Positions 4,951 through 7,371 of a DNA stretch of 7,371 bases are shown here, in pieces. The stretch lies in NCBI GenBank assembly GCA_017419465.1, contig JAFOLE010000111.1, positions 1 through 7,371 on the forward strand. Direction: 5' to 3'. Source of the stretch: Solobacterium sp. (GTDB lineage: Bacteria; Bacillota_I; Bacilli_A; Erysipelotrichales; Erysipelotrichaceae). Under the pieces are notes generated by a model. The model saw only the letters and a program-made list of their open reading frames with translations. It was not told the origin of the DNA and ran no database searches. Position 1 is the first letter of the stretch; the number at the start of each line of letters is the position of its first letter. Position numbers and translations under genes: made by a program.

Positions 4951-6996
4951 TTATTCTTCCTTTCCCAGCACATGCCAGAAGTAATCGGTGCGAAGCACCC
5001 CTCTGCAGTAGCTGAGCCGGTTCTGTACGATCTGGCGGATGCTTTCCACGTACGTGTCACTGACTTCAACGCCTTCATTCGGTGTGAACACACCGGTTCC
5101 GGCAATATAGGTTCCTTTATCGGTCTTCCAGTCATAGTTCAGATTGAAGACCAGCGGCATCCGGTCAGAGAATACATCCCGTCCCGGCAGAAGCCGGCTG
5201 TCCCACTCTGCGCCGAAGAGATTCAGCAGTGTCGGAAGGATATCGATGCTGGAGGTCGGCGTATCGACAATGATCGGTTCTTCCTCTTCCAGACATCCGC
5301 TCCAGAGAATCAGACGGTTGTGGTCCCGCTCCAGATAGTTTGCCGGCTGATAACCGTAGAGATTTGCCAGGTTGTCACTTTCGTTCAGCGCTTCGCCATA
5401 GTCGAGTCCGTACGGGAAGTGATCTGCGCCGAGGACGATCACCGTATCATCCGCAATTCCCTTCTCTTCCAGTCTCTGGACAAGATAGGTCAATGCGTCT
5501 TCCAGTTCCATGTTCGCCGCAAGATATCCTTTTACAGAATCCGTATAGCCTTCAAGATCCTTCACTTCATCCCAGTGCTTCGTTGCCATGGCATTTCCGC
5601 CGTCATACGGATTATGTCCGCTGACGCTCATGTAATAGACATTGAACGGCTGTGCATCAATGTACTGATCCACCGTCGCCTCCATCATTTCCAGATCACT
5701 CTCCGGCCACTGGCTGGTAATGTTCTCTTCCAGACCGTTGCCGTATCCGGTGAATCCGTTGGAATAGCCGAGGTTGTTATGGGTGATGTTGCGGTCATAG
5801 AATGTGTAGTCATTGTTGTGGAAGGCCCATCCGTTGTAGCCGCGTTCATTGAGCTGATACGCCATGGTCATCACATTGTGAAACTTCGATGTGATCTTGA
5901 AGGAAGAGCCTCCTTCCGTCGGCAGAAGACCGAAGACGTTTTCATACTCGCCGCCGGTCGTTCCGGCAGAGGCCGGCTGATAGTAGTCTGTAAAATTGAT
6001 TCCCTTTGTCGCAAGCCGGTACAGCGTCGGTGTCCGTTCGGGATCGATCACTTCTGCGGAGAATGCCTCCGCGGAAATGAAGATCAGATTCTTTCCTTCA
6101 AACATGCCGGTATATGCATTCTGCCGGGATGGTTTCTGCGCCTGTACATACTGATCAAGCTGACCGGTTACGGAATCCCCTCCGGCAATCAGTGTATTGA
6201 AATCGATATTCAGTTTATTGAATCCATAGGTCACCGGCTTTTCCGCCGTAGTTACCGCTTCTGACAGTTCCGTTTCCGCGGTATCCGCAAGCGTGGTTTC
6301 ATCATGGAAGACGGTATCGGAATTCCGGTTCCGCAGATGATGTTCCACATCCAGCCGGAGTCCGGTCATCAGACCGAAGTCCGCGACCGCCGCCTGAAAC
6401 GAATACTCATCGGCATAAACTCTCGACAGCATCGTGTCACTCTGCACATAGGCAATACCGCAGACCGCAAAGAGCAGCGTCGCAGCATAAAACACCAGCT
6501 GTTCCTTCGGCGTCCGCTTTTCTCCGCTGTCAAAGCGCCGCATGAACAGCATGTACAGGAAGAACGGCATCAGGAACAGAATAATATGCATCATGCCGGA
6601 ACGGCTTGTCGTCATCTCAATGATCTGTCCGGAAAACCCTTCTGCCGCACCGGCACCGCCGGATACGACCGTGTTGACGTCATAGAAGACCTTGAACGTA
6701 CGATAGACAAAGTAGTAAACACCGTACAGGTCGCACAGAATGATATAAAGAATTCCGCGGATCATCCGGTTCGTTCTCCCGGATCGGGTCAGTGTACCGA
6801 CCCAGAAGATCAGTATCCCGTATGCGGCAGAGAACAGAATCACCTGCGGAATATAAAGGCTCTCGATCGTCTGAACCGTGGTCAGATTCAGGAGCACTTC
6901 TTCATATATCACCGCGGCAACAGCGAACAGAACCTCCGCAAACCGTCTGCGGAGATCATGCCCTGTCCCGTCGATTTCCTCAAATGAATTTTTCAT
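4951..6996 (-). CDS. LTA synthase family membrane sulfatase
   Basis: A 681-residue polytopic membrane enzyme with five N-terminal helices (about 17-38, 48-70, 78-97, 134-152, 166-186). A Ser/Thr-rich linker at about 225-256 leads to an extracytoplasmic sulfatase-fold domain. By comparison with Staphylococcus aureus LtaS, the metal site and nucleophile are present: E310 (ISAEAF), T346 (AGTTGGE), and D525-H526 (GADHFPYG). H461 (SGHNPYD) and R402 (YDRN) fit substrate-binding positions, but the aromatic before R402 is Tyr where LtaS has Trp. Family members transfer glycerol phosphate from phosphatidylglycerol onto glycolipid or polymer; the exact product is unproven. No helper gene is adjacent. 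It starts at ATG 6996 with no Shine-Dalgarno site, 10 nt after a TATAAT, so it is possibly leaderless. No in-frame ATG follows before M78, which would remove two helices. It is convergent with the MATE gene. Confidence 0.92.
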   Translation of the reverse strand: MKNSFEEIDGTGHDLRRRFAEVLFAVAAVIYEEVLLNLTTVQTIESLYIPQVILFSAAYGILIFWVGTLTRSGRTNRMIRGILYIILCDLYGVYYFVYRTFKVFYDVNTVVSGGAGAAEGFSGQIIEMTTSRSGMMHIILFLMPFFLYMLFMRRFDSGEKRTPKEQLVFYAATLLFAVCGIAYVQSDTMLSRVYADEYSFQAAVADFGLMTGLRLDVEHHLRNRNSDTVFHDETTLADTAETELSEAVTTAEKPVTYGFNKLNIDFNTLIAGGDSVTGQLDQYVQAQKPSRQNAYTGMFEGKNLIFISAEAFSAEVIDPERTPTLYRLATKGINFTDYYQPASAGTTGGEYENVFGLLPTEGGSSFKITSKFHNVMTMAYQLNERGYNGWAFHNNDYTFYDRNITHNNLGYSNGFTGYGNGLEENITSQWPESDLEMMEATVDQYIDAQPFNVYYMSVSGHNPYDGGNAMATKHWDEVKDLEGYTDSVKGYLAANMELEDALTYLVQRLEEKGIADDTVIVLGADHFPYGLDYGEALNESDNLANLYGYQPANYLERDHNRLILWSGCLEEEEPIIVDTPTSSIDILPTLLNLFGAEWDSRLLPGRDVFSDRMPLVFNLNYDWKTDKGTYIAGTGVFTPNEGVEVSDTYVESIRQIVQNRLSYCRGVLRTDYFWHVLGKEE

Positions 6997-7006
6997 ACAA
7001 ATAGTT

Positions 7007-7012
7007 ATTATA
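7007..7012 (-). promoter_or_regulatory. -10 box of the sulfatase gene
   Basis: A perfect TATAAT on the minus strand, ending 10 nt before the sulfatase ATG. ACAACA 16 bp upstream is a poor -35 (3 of 6). Transcription would begin around 7000, giving a leader of only about 4 nt. Confidence 0.5.
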
Positions 7013-7031
7013 CTCGGATACCCGAAAATGT

Positions 7032-7040
7032 TGTTATAAT
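7032..7040 (+). promoter_or_regulatory. Extended -10 promoter of the M18 aminopeptidase gene
   Basis: TGTTATAAT is a perfect extended -10 element (TGnTATAAT). No -35 match is seen at 16-18 bp, which extended -10 promoters can tolerate. The distance from the opposing sulfatase -10 box is 22 bp, so the two polymerase sites overlap. Confidence 0.6.
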
Positions 7041-7045
7041 CTTGC

Positions 7046-7057
7046 TTGGTTTACCAA
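7046..7057 (+). promoter_or_regulatory. Small inverted repeat at the M18 transcription start
   Basis: TTGGT-TT-ACCAA is a perfect 5-bp inverted repeat with a 2-nt centre, placed where the M18 transcript should begin. It may be an operator. It is followed by A8 rather than T, so it is not a plus-strand terminator. Confidence 0.3.
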
Positions 7058-7081
7058 CAAAAAAAAGAACAGGAGTTATCC

Positions 7082-7371
7082 ATGAATACCAATCAGGAAT
7101 TACTTGCATTTATTCAGAGTTCACCGACCGCGTTCCATGCGGTAAAAACCGTCCGGGAGCTGCTTGAACAGAACGGCTATGAACCGCTTCCGGAGGGATC
7201 AGCCTGGAAGCTGAACCGCGGCGGCAGATACTACGTGACGCGCAACGGCTCTGCACTCATTGCCTTCCGTGTACCGGAGTCCGATTTCAGCGGATTCATG
7301 ATCGGCGCCAGCCACAGCGACAGCCCGACCTTCAAGATCAAAATGAATCCGGAGCTGAAAGCCGAAGGCTG
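7082..7371 (+). CDS. M18 family metallo-aminopeptidase, N-terminal part
   Basis: Ninety-six codons are visible and the gene runs off the right edge; family members are usually about 430 residues. M18 enzymes are cytoplasmic two-metal aminopeptidases that form large tetrahedral complexes and remove N-terminal, often acidic, residues from peptides. The start SPTAFHAV at 14-21 is the typical M18 opening. SHSDSPTFKIK at 77-87 carries the first metal ligand (H78) and the adjacent D80 of the family's SHxDSP motif. The ATG at 7082 has AGGAG 6 nt upstream. It is read divergently from the sulfatase from an extended -10 promoter at 7032-7040. The remaining metal ligands lie outside the window, so completeness cannot be judged. 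Confidence 0.9.
   Translation, partial: MNTNQELLAFIQSSPTAFHAVKTVRELLEQNGYEPLPEGSAWKLNRGGRYYVTRNGSALIAFRVPESDFSGFMIGASHSDSPTFKIKMNPELKAEG

Noticed and set aside
4936..6264. A 442-codon open frame antisense to the sulfatase gene
   Set aside because: It lies wholly opposite a well-supported sulfatase with intact catalytic residues. Its translation is rich in Ile/Val/Arg/His with no recognisable domain, and no ribosome site is evident at its start. It is a shadow of codon bias on the other strand.
6304..6987. A 227-codon plus-strand frame opposite the sulfatase N-terminus
   Set aside because: It is antisense to the membrane-helix region of the sulfatase. Its His/Arg/Gln-rich translation is what antisense of hydrophobic coding sequence gives, and no protein family is recognisable.
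1..7371. Mobile elements, CRISPR arrays, tRNA or rRNA genes
   Set aside because: I saw no regularly spaced repeats, no terminal inverted repeats with target duplications, no transposase or integrase motifs and no tRNA-like sequence. Composition looks even throughout.

Overview
This window looks like ordinary chromosomal DNA from a low-to-mid GC Bacillota (Firmicutes). It has near-even base composition by eye, strong AGGAG-type ribosome sites on most genes, a five-helix LTA-synthase-type sulfatase, and a PadR regulator paired with HAAS membrane proteins. An Erysipelotrichia or Clostridia gut lineage is plausible, but the sequence does not fix the genus. I see no RNA genes, transposons, CRISPR arrays, prophage genes or broken genes.

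Layout. (1) 1-1036, minus strand: a regulatory operon of a PadR-type repressor and two related small HAAS-domain membrane proteins, the last cut by the window edge. Its promoter carries a palindrome over the expected transcription start. (2) 1037-3410, minus strand: a reductase operon of a TM1586-type nitroreductase, a classical nitroreductase and an aldo/keto reductase, closed by a strong intrinsic terminator. (3) 3423-4889, plus strand: a MATE efflux pump read divergently from the reductases. A 19-bp palindrome and an 11-bp-spaced direct repeat lie in the shared intergenic region. (4) 4894-4943: a bidirectional terminator between convergent genes. (5) 4951-6996, minus strand: an LTA-synthase-family membrane sulfatase. 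(6) 7082 to the end, plus strand: the start of an M18 aminopeptidase, divergent from the sulfatase, with back-to-back promoters in 85 bp.

How the parts may work together. The reductases and the divergent MATE pump would suit a detoxification module in which reduced or nitro/quinone compounds are modified and exported; this is inferred from context only. The PadR-HAAS-HAAS operon is a self-contained sensor or regulator cassette whose target outside its own promoter cannot be seen here. The sulfatase acts on the cell envelope (polyglycerol phosphate or related polymer) and the aminopeptidase in cytoplasmic peptide turnover; neither is obviously linked to the rest.

The observations most worth following are regulatory: the PadR operator that overlaps its own start codon, two genes (PadR and the sulfatase) that lack a Shine-Dalgarno site and sit 10-16 nt from a consensus -10 box, and the palindrome shared by the reductase and MATE promoters. 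I found no convincing evidence for a wholly new system.
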